Source: Acidobacteriota bacterium
GTDB taxonomy: Bacteria; Acidobacteriota; Terriglobia; Bryobacterales; Bryobacteraceae
Length of the DNA: 35,215 bases
Direction: 5' to 3'
Assembly (NCBI GenBank): GCA_018268935.1
Contig: JAFDVS010000069.1
Coordinates: 5,471 to 40,685, forward strand
Numbering within the stretch: the stretch's first letter is position 1; each line of letters starts with the position of its first letter. Position numbers and translations under genes: made by a program. Below are positions 23,318 through 31,750 of this stretch, piece by piece. The notes beneath the pieces were generated by a model. The model saw only the letters and a list, made by a program, of their open reading frames with translations, had not been told where the DNA came from and searched no databases.

Positions 23318-25238
23318 ACCAGGCTCTATCCCAAGGAAAGGCGAACGTGGGCCGGTTGGCGTAGCGAGTCATCTTGAAATCAAAACGCGCGCCTGTGCCG
23401 GGTTCCAGACGCACGGTCATTGCAGCATCGTTCACAGGCACCGTTTTGCCGCCTGTAGTGACCGAATCGAAGCGATGCTCGGCATAGCCGCCTGCCTGCA
23501 CCACCACGGTGCGAGGCTCCAGCGGATTGGTGTTGACCAAGGTGACCGTGGCATTGTCGGAACCGAGCTTTTCCACCAGAGCGCCCACATCTTCCGGCAA
23601 TCCGGCGCGGCGCCTTTCAGGATCGAAGTAGCGGAAGCGCGAATGCAGCACCCAGATGCGGCCTCGTGCGAAGTAGCCGCCGAGGGTGAGATTGGTGAGA
23701 GCATTCGTGGCGACGGGTTGCAGATCGAGGAGATAATCTGCCAATCGCGTGTCCGGCGTGGTCTGATCGGTGCGGATCATGTCGACTTTGCGGCGCACGG
23801 TGGTGAGATCTTCCTGCAGGGCGCGCACGGGATAGTCGGCGAACTTTCCTTCGAGATACCCCAGCCACATGGCGGAGTGATCGGGACGGCCAAAGCGTCC
23901 GCCGCGCCCGGTGGCGGGCCGCTCGGGATAGCTGGTGGCGACAGGAAGACGCTCCATGTCCTTGCGATCCATCGACCAGAGATAGATCTCCATCAACCGG
24001 TCAGTCCAGAGATTCTCCGTGTAGTGGTACCAACTGGGTGCGCCGTTGTGTTTGTAGCCTTTAGGGTCGCCATACATCTGGGGCAGTTGAATCTTGCCGT
24101 CGACGACCTTCTTCTGGGCGTAGATGTTGTCCATCTGGCGGCGCAGCACGTTGATGAACGATGGATCGCCGCTGAGGAGGAAGGCGTTGGAGAAGCCGGG
24201 CCAGGTGCCGTCGGTGAAGTAGTTGCGGTGGGCGATTTGTTCCAGTTCGCCGTCGAAGATGGTGAAGTTCCAGCCGTAGGTGCCCTTCCACCATTGACCG
24301 TTGTGAGCGCCGCCGGGTTTGCCATCGAGACCGACGTTACTGGGGATGTTGCCGCCGGTGAGTTCAGCGCGCTGCTTCCATGCGCCGACGTAATCAAGCA
24401 CCCACTGGCGGTATTTCTCTTCGCCGGTGAGCATGAACGAATTCACGCCGAGAATGGTGGAGGCCATGTTGAGGAAGTTGTCGCCGAGACTGTCGAGATA
24501 CTCGGTGCAATGGGCGAGCATCTTGTCGTAGTGCCCCATCAAGTCCAGCAAGCGAGCGTTCCCGGCGGGATTGTGAAGCAAGTGGAATTTGCCCGGCACG
24601 GGATCGCCAACCCAGTCGTAGACCGTGGCGCGGCGGAGCATGGGGCCTTTGCTACCGGTCCACATGCTTTTGATGACTTTGTTCACGGGGTCGTAGTTGG
24701 GCGCATCGGGATCTTCGCCCATATACATGGCGGCGAAGCGCTTCATGCGGGCCTTGTAGAGATCGTTGTTGGGATCGGAGAGGCCGAGCAGCAGGAAGGC
24801 GCGCATTCCTTCGCCGGTATGGAACCAGTCGGATTGAGTGATGAACTCCTTGTGATACGCGCCGTTGGTGGCCAGTTCGGTGAGCTTCGTGCGCAACTCG
24901 CCGTATTGGCGCCAGTGCCCTTCCTGGGCTTGTTTATAGAGATCCAGCACCCGATTCGATCCGCCCAGGGCATGGAGCAGAGTCCAGTTGTAATAGGTCT
25001 CGATAGCATCGTCGGGACCATCGAGTGTGCCCCAACGCATGGTGTGCAGCAGATAACCGCGTTCGTCCAGGTACTTCTGCGCGAAGCGCTCGGCTGCCTG
25101 GGAATTGTAGCGAAGTAGATCCCGCTCCACCAGCGCCCACGCCGGCGCAGGCATGGGGGTCTTTACGGTGACAGCAACCTGGCCCCAGGCCACCTGGAGA
25201 CAGAGCAGGGAAAGGAGGCAAACCGTCCGGTTCCACAT
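23307..25238 (-). CDS. Large secreted protein of unknown function
   Basis: 643 residues with a Sec signal peptide (NRTVCLLSLLCLQVAWG). I do not recognise the family. The first two thirds are rich in Trp, Tyr and charged helices with repeating patterns (ETYYNWTLLHALGG, WHYTENLW-like segments, WWKGTYGWNFTIFDGE, GTWPGFSNAFLLSG). They suggest an alpha/alpha-toroid of the kind seen in polysaccharide lyases and six-hairpin glycosidases. The last 120 residues look like a beta-rich accessory domain (ATVTLVNTNPLEPRTVVVQAGGYAEHRF). No catalytic motif can be named. It leads a two-gene unit with the exported hydrolase and is divergent from the aldo/keto reductase across 70 bases. A carbohydrate-active or glycoprotein-processing role is only a guess. 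Confidence 0.7.
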   Translation of the reverse strand: MWNRTVCLLSLLCLQVAWGQVAVTVKTPMPAPAWALVERDLLRYNSQAAERFAQKYLDERGYLLHTMRWGTLDGPDDAIETYYNWTLLHALGGSNRVLDLYKQAQEGHWRQYGELRTKLTELATNGAYHKEFITQSDWFHTGEGMRAFLLLGLSDPNNDLYKARMKRFAAMYMGEDPDAPNYDPVNKVIKSMWTGSKGPMLRRATVYDWVGDPVPGKFHLLHNPAGNARLLDLMGHYDKMLAHCTEYLDSLGDNFLNMASTILGVNSFMLTGEEKYRQWVLDYVGAWKQRAELTGGNIPSNVGLDGKPGGAHNGQWWKGTYGWNFTIFDGELEQIAHRNYFTDGTWPGFSNAFLLSGDPSFINVLRRQMDNIYAQKKVVDGKIQLPQMYGDPKGYKHNGAPSWYHYTENLWTDRLMEIYLWSMDRKDMERLPVATSYPERPATGRGGRFGRPDHSAMWLGYLEGKFADYPVRALQEDLTTVRRKVDMIRTDQTTPDTRLADYLLDLQPVATNALTNLTLGGYFARGRIWVLHSRFRYFDPERRRAGLPEDVGALVEKLGSDNATVTLVNTNPLEPRTVVVQAGGYAEHRFDSVTTGGKTVPVNDAAMTVRLEPGTGARFDFKMTRYANRPTFAFPWDRAWYGK

Positions 25239-25308
25239 AAGCTCACCAACATATCACGCGCCAGTGGTTTCAGCCGCTATGATAGGATGCGCGATAGAGA
25301 CAACATTT

Positions 25309-26199
25309 ATGTCCAAATCGACCAGACGCAGTTTCCTTCAACAGTCGGCTGCCACGGCGGGGGCTTTGCTTGCTGGGGCCGCGATTCCGGCGCAAGCCGC
25401 GAAACGGACGGCCACGGATTGGGTGGCGCTCGGCAACAGCGGAGTGAAAGTGACGCGGCTGGCGTTCGGCACGGGGACGTTCGGCGGACGCGTACAGCGC
25501 GAGTTGGGACAGAAGGAATTCACGAGGCTGGTGCGGCATGCCTATGACCGCGGAATCCGCTTTTTCGAATCGGCCGATGCCTACAATGAGATGCACGAGA
25601 TGCTGGCCGAAGCTTTGAAGGGCATCCCGCGAGACACCTATAAGCTGATGACGAAGTACCGGCGCGCGGACACGACACCGCCGCGGGAGACAATCGACCG
25701 GTTTCGCAAGGAACTGAACAGCGAGTATTTCGACATCATGCTGGTGCATGCGGTACGTACGGCGACTTGGGCTACGGATCATGAACGGATCCGTGATGGA
25801 ATCTCCGAAGCAAAGGAGAAGAAGATTGTTCTGGCGCACGGGGCATCGTGTCACGGGCTGATGCCGCTGCGATCGCTTCCCGGCAACAAGTGGCTGGATG
25901 TTGCTTTGCTGCGCGTAAATCATGATGGGGCGCGCATGGACAACCTGCGTGACGACAACAATGCCAAGGGAGACGTATCGGAAGTGACCAGCCAGATCTC
26001 CCGGATTCACGGACAGGGGACTGGCATCATCGGCATGAAGCTGGTGGGTGAAGGACAATTCACTGACCCGGCACAGCGCGAGGCTGCACTGCGCTACGTG
26101 ACGAAACTCGGAACGGTGGACGCGATGACGATGGGCTTCAAGAGCATCGCCGAAATCGACGAGGCCATCGAACGGCTCAACCGGGTATTAAACGCATAG
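25309..26199 (+). CDS. Tat-exported aldo/keto reductase
   Basis: 296 residues. The N-terminus TRRSFLQQSAATAGALLAG is a twin-arginine signal ending near AAIPAQAA, so the enzyme is exported folded, presumably with NADP(H) or another cofactor bound. The AKR barrel begins with VALGNSGVKVTRLAFGTGTFGG. Catalytic tetrad positions are Y92 (SADAYN), K116 (LMTKYR) and H147 (MLVHAV). The usual Asp five residues before Tyr is Glu (E87), which is odd. The ATG at 25309 was chosen because it starts the Tat signal; a -10-like TATGAT lies at 25278-25283. The two smaller genes behind it begin 9 bases later. Substrate unknown. Confidence 0.85.
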   Translation: MSKSTRRSFLQQSAATAGALLAGAAIPAQAAKRTATDWVALGNSGVKVTRLAFGTGTFGGRVQRELGQKEFTRLVRHAYDRGIRFFESADAYNEMHEMLAEALKGIPRDTYKLMTKYRRADTTPPRETIDRFRKELNSEYFDIMLVHAVRTATWATDHERIRDGISEAKEKKIVLAHGASCHGLMPLRSLPGNKWLDVALLRVNHDGARMDNLRDDNNAKGDVSEVTSQISRIHGQGTGIIGMKLVGEGQFTDPAQREAALRYVTKLGTVDAMTMGFKSIAEIDEAIERLNRVLNA

Positions 26200-26207
26200 A
26201 TTCCCGA

Positions 26208-26783
26208 ATGTGGCTGCTCGCCGTCTTGCTGTTGCCCAACCTCTACGGGGCTGGTGTGGAACTGCAGGTACAGTACGCAGCGATCCAGAAAGTGATGGCC
26301 AGGCAGATGTTTGGCATCGGCGGGCGGATGTATGTGAAGGGATCGCCGGAGACACGTTGTAGCTTCGCCTACCTGGAGAACCCCGTTCTCGGTGAGGCTG
26401 CGGGACGCATTGAGATCAAGGCAAAGTTCAGCGGAAAAAACGCTACAAGCCTGTTTGGAAGGTGCATCGGGTTCGGTGATGCCTTCGATATGCGGATTAT
26501 GGCGTCACCTTACTACGATGGAGGCCTCATCCGGCTGAAGGATGTGGATGTGGAAACCGCGGGCCGCGACTCTCTGTATGCGCGCAAAGTGCGCGCGGCA
26601 ATCACCGAGAATCTGTCGAAGAAGTTCGAATACAAAGTGGCCGACGAGGCCAGACGCATCCTGGAGCGGCCGCAGTCAGGCGAACCCTACAAACAGCAGT
26701 TACAGAATTTCCAGGTTTCTCAGATTCGTGTTACTCCGGCGGCGCTTCTGCTGACGTTGGAGTTCACGCTGGTGGTGCAGTGA
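26208..26783 (+). CDS. Small secreted protein of unknown function
   Basis: 191 residues. The first 15 (MWLLAVLLLPNLYGA) are a short signal peptide, and the rest looks like a compact alpha/beta domain (ELQVQYAAIQKVMARQMF, GRIEIKAKFSGKNA, LIRLKDVDVETAG, VRAAITENLSKKFEYKV). The mature part starts with a segment reminiscent of lipid-binding periplasmic folds, but I cannot name a family. It starts 9 bases after the reductase and its stop overlaps the GTG of the sigma-54 activator as GTGA, so the three genes probably share an mRNA. Confidence 0.75.
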   Translation: MWLLAVLLLPNLYGAGVELQVQYAAIQKVMARQMFGIGGRMYVKGSPETRCSFAYLENPVLGEAAGRIEIKAKFSGKNATSLFGRCIGFGDAFDMRIMASPYYDGGLIRLKDVDVETAGRDSLYARKVRAAITENLSKKFEYKVADEARRILERPQSGEPYKQQLQNFQVSQIRVTPAALLLTLEFTLVVQ

Positions 26784-28567
26784 ACAGGGCGGAGCGGGTG
26801 ACCGCTCTAACGGCGATCGCCGGACCGTTGCGTGGCGCCGTGCTTCCCATCGGGCAGGGTTTGACCATCGGGCGGAGCCGGCAGAATGACATCACACTCG
26901 ACGACCGCCTGGTTTCGCGCAAGCATTGCCGGCTGGAGGCACAGGCGGATGCTGTGGCGCTGCTGGACCTGGAAAGTGAGAACGGAACGCACCTCAACGG
27001 CAGCGCGGTGAAGGAAGCAGTGCTTGCTGTGGGCGATGAGTTGCGTGTGGGGCAATCGGTGTTTTTGTGTGAGGGCGGTTCGCGTACGCTGCAGACGCAG
27101 GCGCCGGGGGAATCGACGGTGGTTCTGCGGGTGGATGATTCGCCTTACCTGAAGCAAGATGCCCCATTGCAGCCGACGTCCCGGGTGTTGAGCGATGTAA
27201 AGGTGTTGCTGGGTATCGGATCGGCGCTGCCTACCGCCAGGGGCCTGGCCGATGTGCGGCGCACGCTGGTGGAGAAAGTGGCCCAGGCGCTTCCGGCGCA
27301 ATCTGTGTTTCTGGTTGTGAACGGGGAAGAGTTCCCGGATGCAATCTCAGGCGCGGGGCGTGAATTGATGGAGCAGGTACGTGAGCAGAGAGTCTCCATT
27401 CTCACCGAACTCGATGGCAATCGCATTGCAGCTCCTCTCATCGCCTTTCAACAATTAGTGGGTGTGTTGTACGCCGAGTCGGACTACGCCCTGCGGAGCG
27501 AGCATCTCGACTTACTGGCCGGGATCGCCGGTATGGCGGCGCCGGCGGTTGAGAGTGCAATCAGGCTGTCTTCCCTGGAAGAGGAAAAGACCCAGTTGGA
27601 GCGTGAGCTGCATATCGCGCACGACATGGTGGGGGAGAGCGATGCGCTACAAACTGTCTTGAAGGCCATCTCCCGTGCCGCGCCTACCGATGCCAGTGTG
27701 CTGATCTTGGGCGAAAGCGGGACAGGGAAGGAACTCGCAGCGCGGGCTCTGCACCGCAACAGCAAGCGTGCGGAGCACCGGTTTGCTGCGATCAATTGCG
27801 CGGCGATTCCGGAGACGCTCATTGAAGCGGAACTGTTCGGATTCGAGCGGGGCGCATTTACGGGAGCGACGCAGATGCGGCGGGGCAGGTTGGAAGAAGC
27901 CTCGGCCGGCACGCTGTTTCTGGATGAGATTGGGGAGCTTGCCCCTGCGGTGCAATCGAAGCTACTGCGGTTCCTTCAGGAGCGGGAGTTCCGGCGCGTC
28001 GGCGGCAACCGCTCGATCCGTGTAGATGTGCGCGTGATCGCGGCGTCGAATCGCGATCTGGATGCAATGGTGCGATCCGGGGCTTTCCGCCAGGATCTGT
28101 TCTACCGGCTGCACGTAATCGCGATCCAGATGCCCCCCCTGCGGGATCGCGTCTCGGATATCCCCCTGTTGGCCTCTTCTTTTCTTCACAAACATAGAAA
28201 CCTGTGCACGCACCGGGTAACGGGCATCTCCCCGTCCGCGATGCGCTGCATGAAGGAATACACTTGGCCGGGCAATGTGAGAGAGCTGGAGAATGCCATC
28301 CAAAGGGCAATGGTGATGGGCACTGGCCCGGAGATTCAGCCCGAAGATTTTCCGGACAGTGTGCTGGAATCGGTTGCGGGAGGCGGCGCCTTGGGGGAAG
28401 AGGCCGGAGAGTATCACGAAGAGGTACGAAGGGCCAAGCAGCGGATTCTGCAAACTGCGTTAGATCAGTCGAAGGGGAACATCAGTGAAGCGGCCCGGCG
28501 CATGGGATTGCATCCAAACAATCTCCATCGAATGATGAAGGCGCTTGGGGTAAGAGCGCGCGGCTAG
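26780..28567 (+). CDS. Sigma-54-dependent transcriptional activator with N-terminal FHA and GAF domains
   Basis: 595 residues starting with GTG at 26780. The FHA domain (about 20-95) has the phosphothreonine-binding signatures GRSRQND, SRKH and NGT. A GAF-like domain follows (about 140-275). The AAA+ domain has Walker A GESGTGKE (311-318), the sigma-54-contacting GAFTGA (358-363), Walker B LFLDEIGEL and the R-finger region. The C-terminal FIS-type helix-turn-helix reads ISEAARRMGLHPNNLHRMM. An FHA input points to control by a Ser/Thr kinase instead of a two-component receiver. Targets are unknown, but it is coupled to a secreted protein gene. Its stop codon overlaps the anti-sigma stop tail to tail. 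Confidence 0.93.
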   Translation: MNRAERVTALTAIAGPLRGAVLPIGQGLTIGRSRQNDITLDDRLVSRKHCRLEAQADAVALLDLESENGTHLNGSAVKEAVLAVGDELRVGQSVFLCEGGSRTLQTQAPGESTVVLRVDDSPYLKQDAPLQPTSRVLSDVKVLLGIGSALPTARGLADVRRTLVEKVAQALPAQSVFLVVNGEEFPDAISGAGRELMEQVREQRVSILTELDGNRIAAPLIAFQQLVGVLYAESDYALRSEHLDLLAGIAGMAAPAVESAIRLSSLEEEKTQLERELHIAHDMVGESDALQTVLKAISRAAPTDASVLILGESGTGKELAARALHRNSKRAEHRFAAINCAAIPETLIEAELFGFERGAFTGATQMRRGRLEEASAGTLFLDEIGELAPAVQSKLLRFLQEREFRRVGGNRSIRVDVRVIAASNRDLDAMVRSGAFRQDLFYRLHVIAIQMPPLRDRVSDIPLLASSFLHKHRNLCTHRVTGISPSAMRCMKEYTWPGNVRELENAIQRAMVMGTGPEIQPEDFPDSVLESVAGGGALGEEAGEYHEEVRRAKQRILQTALDQSKGNISEAARRMGLHPNNLHRMMKALGVRARG

Positions 28568-28827
28568 GCGGAGGATCCGCCGCATTTGCCCGCCATCTTC
28601 TTCTGGATCGCACCCATCAGGCGATCGTGAATCTCTTGCGGGATGGGTTGCGGGTCCATTCCACGATAGACCTGAATGGTTTTGTTGCTGGTATCGCAGA
28701 TCACCCAGCAGTTGGGGCATTCGTTGATGTGCTTTTCGAGTTTGCTCCGCAGTTCGGGATCGCACGTCCCGTCGAGGTAGTCGCTCAGCTCGTGGAGAAA
28801 ATCCTTACAGGTAAGCAAAAACGTCAT
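28564..28827 (-). CDS. Small zinc-finger anti-sigma factor
   Basis: 87 residues with the ZAS motif H33-X3-C37-X2-C40 (HINECPNC) preceded by FLHELSDYLDGTCDPELRSKLEKHI, the usual helix pattern of putative zf-HC2 proteins. There is no transmembrane helix, so it would be a soluble, possibly redox-sensitive anti-sigma factor. C7, C22, C44 and C82 are extra cysteines. It overlaps the end of the ECF sigma gene by 23 bases, the standard arrangement for a sigma/anti-sigma pair. Its stop and the stop of the facing activator share the palindrome CTAG (28564-28567). Confidence 0.85.
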   Translation of the reverse strand: MTFLLTCKDFLHELSDYLDGTCDPELRSKLEKHINECPNCWVICDTSNKTIQVYRGMDPQPIPQEIHDRLMGAIQKKMAGKCGGSSA

Positions 28828-29428
28828 CCCCCTTCTTCTTGAAGATTCTGGTGAGCCGCTCTCGCAGTTCCAACCGGGCGCGCAGCAGGCGGCTTTTCAC
28901 GGCTGGTACGGAAAGATCGAGCGCGGCTGCCGTTTCTTCCGTGGATAATTCCTCTACATCGCGCAACAGGAACACCGTGCGGAATGCAGGCTTCAGATTG
29001 GCGATGGCCTTGTCGAGGATGGCCCGCAGCTCATCGGAGGAATATTGCTGTTCGGGGTTGCCATCCCAGACCGCGATCTCACGCACCATGGGTTCATCCC
29101 CGTTCTCAGCAGGTTCATCGAGCGAGACGGTGCGATCCGACTTGCGCTTGCGCAACTTCATCAAAGATTCATTGACGGCGATGCGTACAAGCCAAGTGTA
29201 AAACTTCGCGTTCCCTTGGAATCCGTCGAGATGTTCATAAGCTTTGAGAAACGCTTCCTGAAGAACGTCCTCAGCATCTTCGTCGGAGTTGGTGATATGC
29301 CGTGCCAACCGGTAGATCTTGCGGTCGTACCGGGAAACAAGTTCGGAAAATGACGCAGCATCGCCCTGACGGGCACGCTCAACCAGCGCAACGTCATCCA
29401 TCGGTAAGGAGGTTTCTGCGGCGTCCAT
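28805..29428 (-). CDS. ECF (sigma-70 family, group 4) RNA polymerase sigma factor
   Basis: 207 residues. Region 2 runs through FSELVSRYDRKIYRLARHITNSDEDAEDVLQEAFLKAYEHL and KFYTWLVRIAVNES; region 4 is LKPAFRTVFLLRDVEELSTEETAAALDLSVPAVKSRLLRARLELRERL. The linker contains an acidic stretch. It directs polymerase to stress-type promoters and should be held by the anti-sigma factor encoded next. The start at 29428 is preceded on the minus strand by a -10-like TATCAT, without a clear -35. Similar to RpoE/SigW-type factors; the regulon cannot be read here. Confidence 0.93.
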   Translation of the reverse strand: MDAAETSLPMDDVALVERARQGDAASFSELVSRYDRKIYRLARHITNSDEDAEDVLQEAFLKAYEHLDGFQGNAKFYTWLVRIAVNESLMKLRKRKSDRTVSLDEPAENGDEPMVREIAVWDGNPEQQYSSDELRAILDKAIANLKPAFRTVFLLRDVEELSTEETAAALDLSVPAVKSRLLRARLELRERLTRIFKKKGDDVFAYL

Positions 29429-29614
29429 GGAATCGGATCTTTATGATACCACCTGGGGATCTACACCCATTGATGGGGAACGGTGTGTGAGGGTCGCAGG
29501 TTTTTCGGTTCCCCATGAATTTGTCCTTCAACACGCATGTGACTGATGGAAAAGAGGTTAGGAATCAGGCAGGCGATTCTTCAGGAAAAATTTAGAAAAA
29601 AAGTGACGACCTAC

Positions 29615-29645
29615 TTGATTCTTTCTACCCAACCTGTGCTATTCT
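29615..29645 (+). promoter_or_regulatory. Candidate thrS promoter with extended -10
   Basis: TTGATT (29615-29620) and TATTCT (29640-29645) are 19 bases apart, longer than ideal, but the -10 is preceded by TGC, forming an extended -10. Transcription would begin about 29652, immediately at the first base pair of the hairpin described next. Confidence 0.4.
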
Positions 29646-29651
29646 TTTTTT

Positions 29652-29673
29652 GGAGGCCTACCCCACGGCCTCC
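29652..29673 (+). other. Hairpin at the predicted 5' end of the thrS mRNA
   Basis: GGAGGCC (29652-29658) and GGCCTCC (29667-29673) form a perfect 7-bp stem around an eight-base loop (TACCCCAC). The T-run lies before it, not after, so it is not a plus-strand terminator. It may protect or regulate the leader. Confidence 0.5.
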
Positions 29674-29694
29674 CTTCACCTCACACCGCACCAA

Positions 29695-29723
29695 GGGCGG
29701 CGCGGTACACCCCCACGCCGCCC
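29695..29723 (+). other. Second hairpin in the thrS leader
   Basis: GGGCGGCG (29695-29702) and CGCCGCCC (29716-29723) form a perfect 8-bp G+C stem with a 13-base loop, about 85 bases before the thrS start. No T-tract follows. It could be a structural part of an autoregulated leader; no named riboswitch consensus is matched. Confidence 0.5.
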
Positions 29724-29809
29724 TCCGCCATTTAAATTCAACCCCCACTGAAATTTCCCTAAGAATACCAGTGTGCCCCTACTCGGTGTAGACTAGAAGA
29801 TTACTCCCT

Positions 29810-31750
29810 ATGAGCAGCATTCAAGTCACTCTACCCGACGGCAGCCGGCACGAGTATCCCCTTGGAACCAGACCTCTTGATGTCGCCAAGGCGATTAGCC
29901 CGCGGCTTGCCGACGCGGCCATTGTCGCCCGCGTGAATGGCGATCTCTACGATCTCACGCGCCCCCTGGAAGCGGATTCGACTGTGGAGTTGCTCACTAC
30001 GAAGAATCCGGAGGCCCTTGAGGTCTACCGGCACTCCACTGCCCACCTTCTGGCCGCCGCCGTTCTTGAGCTGTATCCGGAAACGAAGCTTGGAATCGGC
30101 CCGCCCACGGAAGCAGGCTTTTATTACGATTTTCAGCGCGAGACCGCTTTTACTCCAGAGGATCTGGAGAAAATCGAAGCCCAGATGTGGGAGATTCAGA
30201 AGCGGGATCTGCCTTACGAACGCAAACTCACCCCCAAACCGGAGGGAATCGAGAAATACCGGCAGATGGGCGAGTACATGAAGTGCGAGCTGATTGATGA
30301 GAAGGCCAGCGATATCTTCTCGGAATACACGTTGGGCCCGCACTTCATCGACTTCTGCCGCGGGCCGCACGTGCCCAGCACCTCAAAGTTGAAGGCCTTT
30401 AAACTGCTCTCCATCGCCGGCGCTTATTGGAAGGGCGACGAGAAGAACCACCAGATGCAGCGCATCTACGGAACGGCATTCTTCACGCAGAAGGAACTGG
30501 ACGAGTACATCAAGCAGATCGAGGAGGCTCGCAAGCGCGACCACCGCAAGCTGGGTACGGAATTGGACCTGTTCAGCGTGCAGGAACTCGCCGGACCGGG
30601 CTTGATCTTCTTCCACCCCAAAGGCGGCATTGTGCGAAAGCAGTTGGAAGACTGGATGCGCAACGAATATTTGAAGCGCGGCTATTCACTGGTGTATACG
30701 CCGCACGTCGCCCGCAGCGATCTGTGGAAGACCTCCGGCCACTACAATTTCTACGCCGAGAACATGTTCAAGCGGATGGAGTTGGACGACGCCGAATACC
30801 AGCTCAAGCCGATGAACTGCCCGTTCCACATCCTGATCTATCGCAATAGCCAGCGCAGTTATCGCGACTTGCCGGTGCGGTTAGGCGAGCTGGGCACAGT
30901 GTATCGATACGAGCGGTCTGGCGTGATGCACGGCTTGCTACGGGTACGTGGGTTTACGCAGGATGACGCCCACATCTTCTGCCGGCCCGATCAGATCGAA
31001 GACGAAATCGTGGATTGCCTCCAGTTTGCGGCCGACACGCTGCACACCTTCGGCTTCGAACGTTTCGACGCCGAGCTTTCCACCTGGGATGGCGGCGCCA
31101 GCGGTAAATATGACGGGGCTCCGGAGCTGTGGCATCTGGCTGAGAATGCCCTGCGGAATGCCACGGAGCGGCTCGGAATCAAGGCCGCGATGATGCCCGA
31201 TGAAGCGGCGTTTTACGGACCCAAGATCGACGTGAAGCTGGTGGATGCGATCGGCCGGAGGTGGCAGCTTTCCACCGTGCAGTTCGATTTCACGCTTCCG
31301 CGCCGGTTCGAATTGGAGTACATCGGCGAAGACGGCAAGGCGCACCAGCCGTTGATGTGCCATCGCGCCCTGTTCGGTTCGATTGAACGCTTTTTCGGCA
31401 TCCTGGTGGAGCATTACGCCGGGGCATTCCCGGTGTGGCTCGCACCCGTGCAGGCGGTGGTCATGCCGATCACCGATCGTACGCTCGAGTATGCGCAGCA
31501 GATTCAGAAGCAGCTTGTGGCGGCTGGTCTGCGCGCCGAAGTGGATGACCGCAAGGAAAAAGTGCAGTTGAAGATTCGCGAAGCACAGTTGCAGAAAGTG
31601 CCCTACATGCTGGTTGTGGGCGATCGCGAAGCCGCAAACGGCACTGTGTCCGTGCGCAACCGCAAACATGGCGATCTGGGCGTGAAGCCGCTGGCCGAGT
31701 TCCTGGCCGATGCCCAGAAGCTCATCGACGCGAAGACCCCGTTTGAGTGA
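29810..31750 (+). CDS. thrS: Threonyl-tRNA synthetase
   Basis: 646 residues, the full class II enzyme. An N-terminal TGS domain (SIQVTLPDGSRHEYPLGTRPLDVA) leads to the editing domain with HSTAHLLAAAVLELYP and a later cysteine motif. The catalytic core has zinc ligands in MNCPFH, DDAHIF and CHRALFGS, and motif 2 as RYERSGVMHGLLRVRGF. The C-terminal anticodon-binding domain includes VQLKIREAQLQKVPYMLVVGDRE. It charges tRNA-Thr and removes mischarged Ser. The ATG at 29810 lacks a strong ribosome-binding site. The stop overlaps the next gene's GTG as GTGA, an unusual partner for thrS, which is often followed by infC. Confidence 0.97.
   Translation: MSSIQVTLPDGSRHEYPLGTRPLDVAKAISPRLADAAIVARVNGDLYDLTRPLEADSTVELLTTKNPEALEVYRHSTAHLLAAAVLELYPETKLGIGPPTEAGFYYDFQRETAFTPEDLEKIEAQMWEIQKRDLPYERKLTPKPEGIEKYRQMGEYMKCELIDEKASDIFSEYTLGPHFIDFCRGPHVPSTSKLKAFKLLSIAGAYWKGDEKNHQMQRIYGTAFFTQKELDEYIKQIEEARKRDHRKLGTELDLFSVQELAGPGLIFFHPKGGIVRKQLEDWMRNEYLKRGYSLVYTPHVARSDLWKTSGHYNFYAENMFKRMELDDAEYQLKPMNCPFHILIYRNSQRSYRDLPVRLGELGTVYRYERSGVMHGLLRVRGFTQDDAHIFCRPDQIEDEIVDCLQFAADTLHTFGFERFDAELSTWDGGASGKYDGAPELWHLAENALRNATERLGIKAAMMPDEAAFYGPKIDVKLVDAIGRRWQLSTVQFDFTLPRRFELEYIGEDGKAHQPLMCHRALFGSIERFFGILVEHYAGAFPVWLAPVQAVVMPITDRTLEYAQQIQKQLVAAGLRAEVDDRKEKVQLKIREAQLQKVPYMLVVGDREAANGTVSVRNRKHGDLGVKPLAEFLADAQKLIDAKTPFE

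Larger units (their letters stand above)
29429..29809 (+). other. Intergenic region: divergent ECF promoter area and thrS leader
   Basis: 381 bases without a credible gene. It holds a candidate thrS promoter (29615-29645), a 7-bp hairpin (29652-29673), an 8-bp hairpin (29695-29723), and an A/T-rich stretch (29580-29605) that stands out against the G+C-rich surroundings. Short open frames here lack ribosome-binding sites and coding character. Confidence 0.6.

Noticed and set aside
23274..25118. Plus-strand open frame of 614 codons
   Set aside because: It lies opposite the secreted 643-residue protein with signal peptide and good ends; its translation shows no domain and it has no ribosome-binding site.
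29690..29712. T-box-like sequence (AAGGGCGGCGCGGTAC) before thrS
   Set aside because: It resembles the T-box core AGGGTGGNACCGCG only loosely, has the wrong order of bases, and forms part of a simple hairpin; no specifier stem or terminator/antiterminator pair was found.
29546..29791. 81-codon open frame upstream of thrS
   Set aside because: No ribosome-binding site, no recognisable domain, and it spans the likely promoter and two hairpins.
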